Assembly: GCA_018303945.1 (NCBI GenBank)
Contig: JAGVXD010000021.1
Coordinates: 1-36,384 of the forward strand
Origin: Candidatus Pacearchaeota archaeon
Lineage (GTDB): Archaea > Nanobdellota > Nanobdellia > Pacearchaeales > GW2011-AR1
Direction: 5' to 3'
Length of the DNA stretch: 36,384 nt
The notes under the pieces are model-generated. The model had not been told where the DNA came from. It ran no database searches and saw nothing but the letters and a program-made list of their open reading frames with translations. Positions 1-9,362 of this stretch are shown here, piece after piece. Numbering within the stretch: the first letter of the stretch is position 1; each line of letters begins with the position of its first letter. Made by a program: the position numbers and the translations under genes.

Positions 1-180
1 CATGTGCCTGCTCATATGTCTGCTGCAGAGCTTGAAAGAAGATTGAGACAGAGCGAATATAAGCTCCAGAATGCAGAAAAAGAAATCAATAAGCTAAAGA
101 ATGAAGAGAAAATTAATGAAATGGAAAAGAAGATATCTGAAGAGAAAAGACAGCTTGATAAAATGAGGCGGGGACTTTAA
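1..180 (+). CDS. C-terminal part of a charged coiled-coil protein (truncated by window start)
   Basis: Open frame from base 1 to TAA at 178-180: HVPAHMSAAELERRLRQSEYKLQNAEKEINKLKNEEKINEMEKKISEEKRQLDKMRRGL*. Confidence 0.6.
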   Translation, partial: HVPAHMSAAELERRLRQSEYKLQNAEKEINKLKNEEKINEMEKKISEEKRQLDKMRRGL

Positions 181-183
181 TTG

Positions 184-302
184 CTCCAAATGGGTCTTAT
201 ACCTCATAGATTTCTAATATTTTAGTCGTTTTCATTTGGAGGCTGAGAAGATTGTTTGAACAATCTTCGAGGTGCTCAAGGATTCAAAAAAATCCTTGAC
301 AC
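184..302. repeat. Cluster of three consecutive inverted repeats, possible structured RNA or terminator region
   Basis: CTCCAAATG 184-192 / CATTTGGAG 233-241; GAAGATTGTT 247-256 / AACAATCTTC 259-268; TCAAGGATT 276-284 / AATCCTTGA 291-299 (plus GTG 272-274 / CAC 300-302). Confidence 0.6.
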
Positions 303-342
303 TTAAAAAATACTCTGCATTTTGTCACGATAGGATTTTTTA

Positions 343-687
343 TTATCTTTTATATCCTACAATAGTTCTTTTTACTCTGTTCATTGTGAGACCGAAACAC
401 TTTTCTGTTTGCTTCCACTCATCTCCTTCAACATGAAATATCTGAAATTTAATTCCCGGATTATTCCGCGTACCAATTATAGTCTCATCAATATCTGGGA
501 TTGCACGATTTACATATATTCCTTCTACTTTTGCATGGACTAAACTGCTTCCCGAACCAGCATTAGCAAATTGCAGTTCTATCATATCTCCAACTGCAAG
601 ATTTGGCTGGTTATCCCTAAGAATTATATCTTCTAGTTCAAACACCTTTAATATTTCTCTGTTCTTTCTTAATCTTTTAGAATACAT
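343..687 (-). CDS. Hypothetical protein (114 aa)
   Basis: Uninterrupted ORF with TATA-like sequence (TTTATATTTA) just upstream of the start; no family recognised. Confidence 0.6.
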   Translation of the reverse strand: MYSKRLRKNREILKVFELEDIILRDNQPNLAVGDMIELQFANAGSGSSLVHAKVEGIYVNRAIPDIDETIIGTRNNPGIKFQIFHVEGDEWKQTEKCFGLTMNRVKRTIVGYKR

Positions 688-790
688 ATAAACTTTATAT
701 TTAGATTAAGGTGACATTTTTTATAAGCTTTCTCTTGGACGATTTTTAACAATAGAAAGAATATTTAAACCATAAAATAGAAGTTTATAT

Positions 791-1351
791 ATGGAGATGC
801 TTAAAATCAAAAATAGGCACATCACAATATTTATAATATTGATTGTTTTAATAACTGCAGGTTACATCATGATAAACAAAAACACCGAAGATTCTCAAGA
901 CAGAAAAATATTGCTTAAAACAACGGAGGGAGAAATTACGATTGAGCTTGACAGAAACATGCCAATTACTGCGGGAAACTTCGAAAAACTTGTTGAAAAA
1001 GGATTTTATGATGGAGTTATATTTCACAGAGTGATAGATGGATTTATGATACAGGGAGGAGACCCAACTGGCACTGGAAGAGGCGGTCCAGGGTATATGA
1101 TACAAGATGAGTTTGGTGAAAATAATAGAAATAACCGTAGCACAATATCAATGGCAAATGCCGGACCAAATACTGGAGGCAGCCAGTTTTTCATAAATCT
1201 TGTTGACAATAATTTTCTTGATGGCAAACACCCTGTTTTCGGGAGAGTTGTACAGGGAATGGATATTGTAGATAAAATAGGCAAAGCGCCTACTGATGCG
1301 AATGACCGCCCAATAAAAGAAGTAAAGATAATTGAGGCAAAGAGATTATAG
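791..1351 (+). CDS. Membrane-anchored cyclophilin-type peptidyl-prolyl cis-trans isomerase
   Basis: N-terminal hydrophobic segment, then cyclophilin signatures [58 protein letters not shown]. Confidence 0.93.
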   Translation: MEMLKIKNRHITIFIILIVLITAGYIMINKNTEDSQDRKILLKTTEGEITIELDRNMPITAGNFEKLVEKGFYDGVIFHRVIDGFMIQGGDPTGTGRGGPGYMIQDEFGENNRNNRSTISMANAGPNTGGSQFFINLVDNNFLDGKHPVFGRVVQGMDIVDKIGKAPTDANDRPIKEVKIIEAKRL

Positions 1352-1650
1352 TCATTGCTAAAAATAGGTCTTATACATCATAGCTTGCTGTGATTGGGAT
1401 TTTTATTATTGAATACAGAGAACTGCCCTTCTGAGGGATATAAGAAATGAAGTTATCCATATTTTCTAAATTGCATATGTTTATGAAATATATAACAGAT
1501 TATTTTTTCTACACATGGCTTTTTAAACATTTAAAAAGAAGTTTAAATACTCCTTAAAAACCCGGGTGTTTGCGTCGCCATCTGAAAATGGTGTATGAAA
1601 AAAGACAACTTTCATAAGGTTTAAATATCGTTCATTTCCAGCACAAATAC

Positions 1651-3333
1651 ATGAAAAAAAGAATTTCGCTAACTATGATAACAGTTGCACTGGTTATGCT
1701 ACAAGGAATTGCCGGAGTGCTTGCATTGTCAGAGTATGAAGAAGTCCTGTATTATGATTTTAGCAAAATGCAGAACGCAAGCAAGAATATCATTGTTTCT
1801 GACTTGTCTGGAAATAATTTAAATGGAATAGTTTATGGGGCTAAATTGAATAGTTCTGGAGGTCCTAAAAACGATGGAGCTATTGAATTTGACGGAATAA
1901 ATGACAGGATAAGAATAAAAGACAGCAATTATCTAAGTCCAAGTAATAAAAACTCTTTTTCTATAGCATTTTGGATAAGATTTGACAAGACTAACTTTGT
2001 AGGTGAAGGAAGTCAAAGAGACTATATTAACTTTCTAGGCAAGGGCATACCAAAAAACCATGAATATGTATTTAGACAATTTAATGGCTCTAGCAAGAGC
2101 GGCAATGATAGAGTTAGTTTCTCTATGTACAATTCAAATGGGGGAGCAGGAGCTAGCGTGTATGTTCAAGATCCAATAAACAAGACAGAATGGATGCATC
2201 TTGTTGCAGTCTATAATGGGACGCATATTCAACTTTGGAAAAATGGTGTTTTGAAAGACAGCACATCTCTCAAAGAAGAAGGGATAATTCCCAGGAACGG
2301 TAAAGCCCCACTCCAAGTAGGCACCAGGGATGGAAAAAGCTATCTCGATGGTTCAATAGACGATTTACGCATATTTAATAGAGCATTGAAAGAATCCGAG
2401 ATAAATTCTATTTACGACTCTGCCTCGCTTTTGGACAATTCCCCTATAGAATCAGTAATTAATATCTCTCTAAATTCAACAAACAATACTTTACCATCTG
2501 TATCTCTAGATGACACAAAAAACTCTTCATTAATCAAATTAGATAAATTCGGAATAAAGGAAGTCTATTCTACTTCTGGCAAGGAATGGTTCTCAAAATG
2601 GGATAACGGAGTAGAAAGAGAATTTTCAGGTGAAGACCCGCAAGACTCTTGGTTTGATGCAGACCACGGAAGCGCTAATTACAAGGTTGACGGAGATGGA
2701 TTATTCAAGATTACTGGATCAGTCCCTAGAATGTATATTCATGATCCTGAAATGAAAGAAAGCTGGGAAAATGTAGAAATGACTGTGTATGCTATGAGAG
2801 TTTCAGACAGCAATATCAACTGGGGTGGAATCGTAGGAGTAGCAAGAACAAATCATGGAACAACTGCTCAAGAGACAAAGAATCTCTGCGACACAAGAGG
2901 CATAGCGGCAAGAATGCGCCATGATGGAAAGATAGACTTTGAAAAAGAAACAAGACATCCTTCTTCAAAAGTAGTTTCAAGCAAGCCAAAATGGTCAGGT
3001 GGCCTTCCAAAGAATGTATGGATTGGATATAAGTATGTTGTTTATGATTTACCAAATGGGAATGTTAAGCTAGAGCTTTACTTAGATGAAACAGATGGTC
3101 TGAATGGGGGGACATGGGTAAAAGTCAATGAATTTGAAGATAATGGCAATAACTTTGGAGTTGGAGGCTCGGCTTGTGCTACTGGTATAAATCCAGCCTT
3201 AAAGCTTGCAAATGGTCAGCGCGATGGCTCTGAATCAGGAAAGCCTAACATCGCAGTATATTGGAGAAGCGATGGAGTTGGGAGTGATGGCTTAGTATAT
3301 AAGAAAATGAGCGTCAGAGAAATTCAAGCGTAA
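1651..3333 (+). CDS. Secreted protein with LamG/concanavalin-like domain and a second probable jelly-roll domain
   Basis: Signal peptide; LamG-like pattern [14 protein letters not shown]...[10 protein letters not shown]...[19 protein letters not shown]...[19 protein letters not shown]-terminal region with further beta-sandwich-like pattern. Confidence 0.82.
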   Translation: MKKRISLTMITVALVMLQGIAGVLALSEYEEVLYYDFSKMQNASKNIIVSDLSGNNLNGIVYGAKLNSSGGPKNDGAIEFDGINDRIRIKDSNYLSPSNKNSFSIAFWIRFDKTNFVGEGSQRDYINFLGKGIPKNHEYVFRQFNGSSKSGNDRVSFSMYNSNGGAGASVYVQDPINKTEWMHLVAVYNGTHIQLWKNGVLKDSTSLKEEGIIPRNGKAPLQVGTRDGKSYLDGSIDDLRIFNRALKESEINSIYDSASLLDNSPIESVINISLNSTNNTLPSVSLDDTKNSSLIKLDKFGIKEVYSTSGKEWFSKWDNGVEREFSGEDPQDSWFDADHGSANYKVDGDGLFKITGSVPRMYIHDPEMKESWENVEMTVYAMRVSDSNINWGGIVGVARTNHGTTAQETKNLCDTRGIAARMRHDGKIDFEKETRHPSSKVVSSKPKWSGGLPKNVWIGYKYVVYDLPNGNVKLELYLDETDGLNGGTWVKVNEFEDNGNNFGVGGSACATGINPALKLANGQRDGSESGKPNIAVYWRSDGVGSDGLVYKKMSVREIQA

Positions 3334-3374
3334 GAAACAGAAACCCTTAAAATCTCTTTTCTTCTATAAAAGTA

Positions 3375-4766
3375 ATGGAAAAAGTGTACTTTTACAACAC
3401 CCTCACGAGAAAAAAAGAAGAGTTTAAGTCAATTAAAAAAGGAGATGTAGGGATATATTCTTGCGGTCCAACAGTATATTGGTATCAGCATATCGGAAAT
3501 TTGAGGACTTATATATTCTCAGATGTCTTAAAAAGAATCTTAAATTACAATGGATATAAAGTTAAACATATTATCAATATAACTGATGTTGGACATTTAA
3601 CATCGGATGCGGACGAAGGAGAAGATAAAATGGAAAGGGCCGCAAAAAAAGAAGGCCGTTCTGCACATGAAATAGCCGAAGAATATTTTAGAGTCTTCAA
3701 TAAGGACTTGCAAAAAATAAACATTCTTCAGCCAAATCTCTGGGTCAAGGCGACAGATCATATTGATGAACAAATCAAGCTTATCAAGACTTTGGAAAAG
3801 AAAGGATATACTTATCGTACAGATGATGGAATTTATTTTGACAGCACAAAATTCAAGAGTTATGGAAAACTTGCAAATCTCAATATCTCCGGGCTTCAGC
3901 AAGGCAAGCGAGTCAATCACGGAAGCAAAAGGACAAAAACAGATTTTGCATTATGGAAATTTTCAGAGACTCCGGGAGTTAGACAGCAAGAGTGGAAATC
4001 TCCTTGGGGAGTTGGATTTCCAGGATGGCATATTGAATGCAGTGCCATGAGCATGAAATATTTAGGCAAGAAATTTGATATACATACTGGAGGACAGGAC
4101 CATATTCCCGTACATCATACTAATGAAATAGCCCAGAGCGAGGCGGTTACAGGAAAAAAGTTCGTAAACTACTGGATACATGGCGCATTCTTGCTATTTA
4201 AAGGAGAAAAAATGTCAAAATCGTCTGGAGGATTGTACACTCTTTCAGAGCTTGAAAATTTAGGATATAATCCTATGCATTTTCGTTATCTCTGCTTGCT
4301 TACGCATTATCATAAACCCCTTAATTTTTCCCTTGATAATCTTGATGCAGCAAAAAATGCATACGAGAGAATTAAAAGAAAGATAATATATTTAAAGGAA
4401 AAAAAGAGCAAGGGCGAAGACAAAACAGAAAAGTATCAGAAAGAATTTGTTATGGCGATTAATGATGATTTGAACATTCAGAAAGCCCTGCAAATATTCC
4501 AGAAATCACTGGATGACGAAGAATTTGATAGCTATGAGAAATTAAAGATGCTTGAGCATTTTGATAAGGTTTTAGGGCTGGGAGTGGCGGAAATGAAAGA
4601 GGAAAGAATTGCTATTCCCAGTGAAATTGTTAAATTGGTTAAGGAAAGAGAAGAAGCCCGTAAGAATAAGGACTGGAAAAAATCTGATTCTCTGCGTCAG
4701 AGGCTTAAAGACGAAGGCTATTCTATTTCGGATACTCCGGAAGGCCCAAAAATTGAGAGAAAATAA
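3375..4766 (+). CDS. cysS: Cysteinyl-tRNA synthetase
   Basis: CGPTVYWYQHIGNLRTYIFSDVLKR (HIGN), GVGFPGWHIECSAMSMKYLG, KMSKSSGG (KMSKS). Confidence 0.97.
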   Translation: MEKVYFYNTLTRKKEEFKSIKKGDVGIYSCGPTVYWYQHIGNLRTYIFSDVLKRILNYNGYKVKHIINITDVGHLTSDADEGEDKMERAAKKEGRSAHEIAEEYFRVFNKDLQKINILQPNLWVKATDHIDEQIKLIKTLEKKGYTYRTDDGIYFDSTKFKSYGKLANLNISGLQQGKRVNHGSKRTKTDFALWKFSETPGVRQQEWKSPWGVGFPGWHIECSAMSMKYLGKKFDIHTGGQDHIPVHHTNEIAQSEAVTGKKFVNYWIHGAFLLFKGEKMSKSSGGLYTLSELENLGYNPMHFRYLCLLTHYHKPLNFSLDNLDAAKNAYERIKRKIIYLKEKKSKGEDKTEKYQKEFVMAINDDLNIQKALQIFQKSLDDEEFDSYEKLKMLEHFDKVLGLGVAEMKEERIAIPSEIVKLVKEREEARKNKDWKKSDSLRQRLKDEGYSISDTPEGPKIERK

Positions 4767-4795
4767 AGAGAATTTCTAAACCTTCGCTATCCCCA

Positions 4796-4921
4796 TAGCA
4801 AGCTGGAGAGTAGTGCATCCAGTTTGAGCAATAAAAATCCCATCAAGCTAAAGGGTATTTTTAAGCCTCAAACTGTAAATCGTAGCGAGCTAAATGGTAT
4901 TGCATCCAGTTTGAGCAATAA
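4796..4921. repeat. Two 39-nt intergenic direct repeats (4796-4834 and 4883-4921) with an inverted copy of the core between them
   Basis: TGCATCCAGTTTGAGCAATAA identical at 4814-4834 and 4901-4921; flanks TAGC(A/G)AGCT also match; CTCAAACTG at 4867-4875 is the reverse complement of CAGTTTGAG. Confidence 0.8.
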
Positions 4922-4955
4922 GTAATTTTTAAAAACCATAAATCTTCATATTTAT

Positions 4956-5156
4956 ATGAATGAAGATGATATAAATATAAGAAAGGCCATTAAATTTGGA
5001 AGCGTCGGATTAGTAGGTTTAATGGCTCTCGGAATATACATTACAAATAGGTTTGGATGTAACTGTCAAGAAAATAGGGAATATATGGAAGAGGCGATAA
5101 AGGCAACTCAAAATTATAGTTTTGAAACAAATATCGAAATACGTAGCTTTAAATAG
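4956..5156 (+). CDS. Small single-TM hypothetical protein (66 aa)
   Basis: ORF with hydrophobic segment SVGLVGLMALGIYI; TATA-like TATTTATA upstream. Confidence 0.5.
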   Translation: MNEDDINIRKAIKFGSVGLVGLMALGIYITNRFGCNCQENREYMEEAIKATQNYSFETNIEIRSFK

Positions 5157-5227
5157 GCATTTTTCTTTGATTTATTATTATATGTGTCGAGAGATATCAG
5201 GAAACTGACTATTTCTCATCTATACTT

Positions 5228-6571
5228 ATGGAAAAGTTTAAAGCACTAGGATTGAGCGAGAACATGCTTAAAGCCCTTGAAGTATTGGGTTTTGAGGAAC
5301 CTACGGAAATACAACAGAAGGCAATTCCCTTAGCATTAGCTGGAAAAGATATTATTGGCGGTTCTGCTACCGGAAGCGGCAAAACTCTGGCATTTGGCAG
5401 CAGCATTATAGAAAAGATTATACGTGGTGCTGGTGTGCAGGCATTGATAATAACTCCCACGCGTGAACTCGCCGAGCAGATAGGCAAGGCAATTTATACT
5501 TTCTCACGCTTCAACAAATTAGGAATTGCCATGGTATATGGCGGAGTTGGATTAGGGCCGCAAGTTGAGCAAATTGCAAACGCAGAAGTTGTTGTTGGAA
5601 CTCCTGGGAGAATACTTGACCATCTTGAGCGCGGCACACTCCGTCTCTCAAAAGTAAAGACTCTTGTTCTGGATGAAGCAGATAGGATGCTTGACATGGG
5701 TTTTATAGAGGATGTTGAGAGAATAATTTCCCAATGCCCAAAAGAAAGACAAACTTTTCTATTTTCAGCCACAATAAGCCAAGATATATCACACATTGCA
5801 AAAAAATATATGCATAACCCAGTGGAAGTTTCTGTTGAGAGCTATGTTGACCCTTCAAAACTACAACAGGCATACTATGATGTTCCACAGCATCAGAAAT
5901 TTTCCTTACTTGCAAACTTGCTTCAGCATGAACATCCGGGACTGGTTATGGTATTTTGTAATACCCGCCGAAATACGGATTTTGTTGCACGCAATTTACA
6001 GCAAAACGGAGTTGATGCAATAGCAATTCACGGAGGATTAACACAAGCAAAACGCAACTCAATCATGGAACATTTTCATAAGGGAAAAGTATTTGTTTTG
6101 GTATGTACGGATGTTGCTGCTCGTGGGCTGGACATCAAAGGAGTATCTCATGTCTATAATTATGATATTCCTCCAAGCGCTAAAGAATATATTCACAGAA
6201 TTGGAAGGACGGCACGTGCAGGCAAGGAAGGAAAAGCAGTAAGCATCGTTTCTCCAAGAGATTATGATAACTTCAGAAATGTGCTCCGGGACTCATCTCT
6301 TCACATTACCCAAGAAAATCTTCCACAAATACAATCAGTGCAGGTCCGTCTATTTGAGCAGGGTGAACGCAGAGGAGGATTCCAGAGAAGAGGGTTTGGC
6401 GGAAGACAATACGGTGGCGGTGGTGGCGGATACAGAAGAGAAGGGCTTGGCGGCGGCAGAGGACACAGAGAAAGAGATTCTAGAGAGGGCAGAGGGTTTG
6501 GCGGAAGAAGAGATTCACGTCAAAGTTTCTCACGCGGACGTTCATATAGCTCGCGCGGAATGAGAAGATAA
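5228..6571 (+). CDS. DEAD-box RNA helicase with RG/G-rich C-terminal tail
   Basis: ATGSGKT, PTRELAEQ, VLDEADRMLDMGF, SAT, ARGLDIKGV, HRIGRTARAG motifs; tail GGFQRRGFGGRQYGGGGGGYRREGLGGGRG. Confidence 0.97.
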   Translation: MEKFKALGLSENMLKALEVLGFEEPTEIQQKAIPLALAGKDIIGGSATGSGKTLAFGSSIIEKIIRGAGVQALIITPTRELAEQIGKAIYTFSRFNKLGIAMVYGGVGLGPQVEQIANAEVVVGTPGRILDHLERGTLRLSKVKTLVLDEADRMLDMGFIEDVERIISQCPKERQTFLFSATISQDISHIAKKYMHNPVEVSVESYVDPSKLQQAYYDVPQHQKFSLLANLLQHEHPGLVMVFCNTRRNTDFVARNLQQNGVDAIAIHGGLTQAKRNSIMEHFHKGKVFVLVCTDVAARGLDIKGVSHVYNYDIPPSAKEYIHRIGRTARAGKEGKAVSIVSPRDYDNFRNVLRDSSLHITQENLPQIQSVQVRLFEQGERRGGFQRRGFGGRQYGGGGGGYRREGLGGGRGHRERDSREGRGFGGRRDSRQSFSRGRSYSSRGMRR

Positions 6572-6632
6572 CTTTGTTATGTAGATTTTTCTGATAAACC
6601 ACGCACTTCATATGCAACAGATAGGAACCAAC

Positions 6633-7583
6633 TTAGACTGAATTCAATATTGTTCCTGCAAATTCTTCCAATTCTTTTATATTCTTTTTCTGCATTAGAT
6701 TTTGTCTCCATGATGCGGCTCCAGGTATGCCTCTTATAAAATTACTTCCCAGATATTTTATTCTTGAAATATCTGCAATGCCATATTTTTTTGATAGCTC
6801 AAGATATTTAATGAAGAGATTTAGATTATCCTTAAAACTTTTCTCTCTCTCTTTTCCTTTATTCAGATAATACAAAATATCTCTGAATATAAGAGGATTG
6901 CCTATTGCGGCACGAGCAATCATCACTCCATCCGTAATTTCAAGCATCTCTTGAGCTTTTTTTCCTGAATTAATATCTCCATTTCCTATAACTGGTATTC
7001 CTATGTTATTCTTTACCTTGGCAATCCATTTCCATTCGGCAGGTACGTCATTACCATGATAAGCCATGCGCGCATGAATAGTCAATGCATCGGCTCCGGC
7101 TTTCTCCACATACTTGGCTACAGTCAAAACATTGTTTTTCTTGAAACCTAAGCGTATTTTTGCTGTAACAGTAAAACCCGCATCTTTCATGGTTCTAATC
7201 ATTCCTTTAATTTTTTGAGGATTTCTTAACAAGTAACTTCCGGATTGATTTCCTGTAATGCGAATTGAAGGACAGCCGCAATTAATGTCTATTAAATCAT
7301 ATTTGGAAAGATAAGGTGCAACTTTCTTAAATTCTGATATATTGTTGCCCGTAATTTGAATTGCCCCCGGCTTCTCTCCCGGATAAAGTTTCATAAGCTG
7401 CTCTGTTTTTTTATTCTTGTGCAATATTGCTCCAATATTTAACATTTCTATATACGCTAAACTTGCTCCGGCTTGCTTGCATATCTTTCTGTAAGCTGCA
7501 TCGGTTATATCTACCATAGGTGCAAGAACAACAGGATTATTCAGACAGATGCCGCCTATTTTTAATTTTTTCATGAATATCAA
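6633..7583 (-). CDS. tRNA-dihydrouridine synthase (Dus family)
   Basis: NNPVVLAPMVDITDAAYR, IDINCGCPSIRITGNQSGSYLL, ALTIHARMA, IPVIGNGDI, DGVMIARAAIGNP; probable start at MKKLKIGG. Confidence 0.94.
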   Translation of the reverse strand: MIFMKKLKIGGICLNNPVVLAPMVDITDAAYRKICKQAGASLAYIEMLNIGAILHKNKKTEQLMKLYPGEKPGAIQITGNNISEFKKVAPYLSKYDLIDINCGCPSIRITGNQSGSYLLRNPQKIKGMIRTMKDAGFTVTAKIRLGFKKNNVLTVAKYVEKAGADALTIHARMAYHGNDVPAEWKWIAKVKNNIGIPVIGNGDINSGKKAQEMLEITDGVMIARAAIGNPLIFRDILYYLNKGKEREKSFKDNLNLFIKYLELSKKYGIADISRIKYLGSNFIRGIPGAASWRQNLMQKKNIKELEEFAGTILNSV

Positions 7584-7608
7584 AGAAACTCTTGATTTTT
7601 ATGTCTTT

Positions 7609-8061
7609 TCACTTACAAACCTGCATAAAATGCACCTGCAGGACTTTTGAATCTGGCGGGTTGAGATACGCAAATGAATTTGCCTGTTCTAGTTCATTAT
7701 AACCTAGCTTGATTGCCGCCCTATAAAGTCTGCTTACATTCAGATAATTTCTCGGCGCTTCTGTTTCAAGAGTTCCAAAAGAAATTGGTTCAATAATCCT
7801 TCTTCCTCTTATTGTTATGAGCCATTTTTCACATAATATCAGCTCTTCAAGAAGAGGTTTAAAGAAAATCCAGTTCTGTCTAGCACACGATTCTTTATTA
7901 GATGTTAATCCTTGAGAATCACTTAATTGCAATTTAGGATGCATGCAATTGTTATCTTTTCTTTGATTGAGTGTCTGACAATATATGCATCCGTCACACT
8001 GAATTACTGGAAATTCCTGGAATGTCTCTTCGGTGGATTTTATATTTCCTATTGCACCCAT
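7609..8061 (-). CDS. Cysteine-containing hypothetical protein (150 aa)
   Basis: ORF with CDGCIYC...C...C cysteines suggesting a metal site; TATA-like TATTTAAA just upstream of the start (reverse strand). Confidence 0.6.
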   Translation of the reverse strand: MGAIGNIKSTEETFQEFPVIQCDGCIYCQTLNQRKDNNCMHPKLQLSDSQGLTSNKESCARQNWIFFKPLLEELILCEKWLITIRGRRIIEPISFGTLETEAPRNYLNVSRLYRAAIKLGYNELEQANSFAYLNPPDSKVLQVHFMQVCK

Positions 8062-8144
8062 AGTTATTTAAATTTAGACTGCTCTTTAAATATATTGCTA
8101 TAAGGTATGCGAATGTTTAAATAGAATAAAGTCGCTTAAATTAT

Positions 8145-8477
8145 ATGGAAAAAGATATAGATAGAATACCTAAAAATGGTGAGACTGATATAGTAATTAG
8201 AGTTGATGATTTTGGAGGAAGGCGGGGAGTTACAATAAGGGAATTTGTAAAGTCTGAAAGATATACAGGTTTTACTAAGGCGGGAACGCGCATACCGGCG
8301 GAGCATTTCGCCGTTTTTAAAAAAGCAATTAATTCAATTGATGAAAAAGAACTTCTTGAGGCGCCAATACAGCAGCAATCTCTTGGAAATAATGAAAGCA
8401 AGCCCGCGTCAAGCAAGAGCCAGCCAAAGAAACCTAAAGAAGACAAGATAGAGTCAATTGAAGAACAAGAATTCTAA
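8145..8477 (+). CDS. PC4/YdbC-like ssDNA-binding (transcriptional coactivator p15-like) protein
   Basis: DIVIRVDDFGGRRGVTIREFV...YTGFTKAGTRIPAEHFAVFKKAI matches the PC4-like fold pattern; charged C-terminal tail. Confidence 0.75.
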   Translation: MEKDIDRIPKNGETDIVIRVDDFGGRRGVTIREFVKSERYTGFTKAGTRIPAEHFAVFKKAINSIDEKELLEAPIQQQSLGNNESKPASSKSQPKKPKEDKIESIEEQEF

Positions 8478-8959
8478 TTACCTTTATCTATCATTGAAAA
8501 CGTATTGATTATCTCAGGGTATTTGTAAAAAATTCTATTTAAACCTTCAAATATCGCCTTGTTTAATCCTTCATGAACAAGGTCAGTAATTGATATTAAG
8601 GCAGCTGGACTTTCTTTAGAACTAATAGAACTGACTTGCACCATAAAAGCAGGCATCCCAAGTATTTGGCCGAACTTGCGGCAGTTAAGAAAATTTAGAT
8701 CTCGTGAGACCATATACGGCTCTATTCCATAACTCGTCCAATAACCTTTTGCTAGTTCATGCAGTTTTTCAGTTGGATTATTTCTTATATTATAAATTTC
8801 CGCTATGTAAAATGAATTGAGAGAAGGATCATGACTTCTATCAAAAAGGACATTGGAGATTGGACCTAATCTTGATCCATTAATTCCATCACTGATGCAC
8901 TTATACATACCATGTGCAGCTTCCGTCATAAATTCTAATTTATCTATAACATCATCCAT
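8474..8959 (-). CDS. Hypothetical protein (~161 aa from ATG at 8959; ORF track extends to 9022)
   Basis: TATA-like TTTATATATG lies ~25 nt upstream of the internal ATG (MDDVIDKLEF...), supporting this start. Confidence 0.6.
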   Translation of the reverse strand: MDDVIDKLEFMTEAAHGMYKCISDGINGSRLGPISNVLFDRSHDPSLNSFYIAEIYNIRNNPTEKLHELAKGYWTSYGIEPYMVSRDLNFLNCRKFGQILGMPAFMVQVSSISSKESPAALISITDLVHEGLNKAIFEGLNRIFYKYPEIINTFSMIDKGN

Positions 8960-9362
8960 AAAATAGTTATCTTTAAAGCATATATAAATCTTTCTATTTA
9001 TGTAATTAGGTAGTAATAACAATTATCATAAGAAAAATGGGGTGTGACTCTCTAATTATGATAATATCTTCTACTTTGCGTAAAGTACTGCTCCACATCC
9101 AGAATCTTGCTTTTTTCAAATAAAGTTTAATTGAGATTCTTTCTTTTATATCATTTTCTATTTCTCTGCCCATATAAATTTCTAGAAAATTATAGTTAAA
9201 ACCCGGTTAGTTTAAGTCGTTTTAAATCGTGGCAATATAGGAAGACCTATTTGGAGCAATTAAAGTTGGAAATCACGGCGGAGAGTGTGATTATTAAAGT
9301 GATTTCCTATAAAAATACAAAACAATAGAAATATTTATATAACACACACCCATAAAGTCAGC

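Noticed and set aside
4796-4921. Possible CRISPR array
   Set aside because: Only two diverged copies, no regular spacer series and no cas genes in the window.
6264-6563. 99-aa ORF inside the DEAD-box helicase tail
   Set aside because: Out-of-frame reading of the RGG-encoding repeats; Glu/Ala-rich artefact.
9006-9173. 55-aa minus-strand ORF MGREIENDIKERISIKLYLKKARFW...
   Set aside because: Short, no family or clear conservation signal; could be real or a gene remnant, not enough to call.
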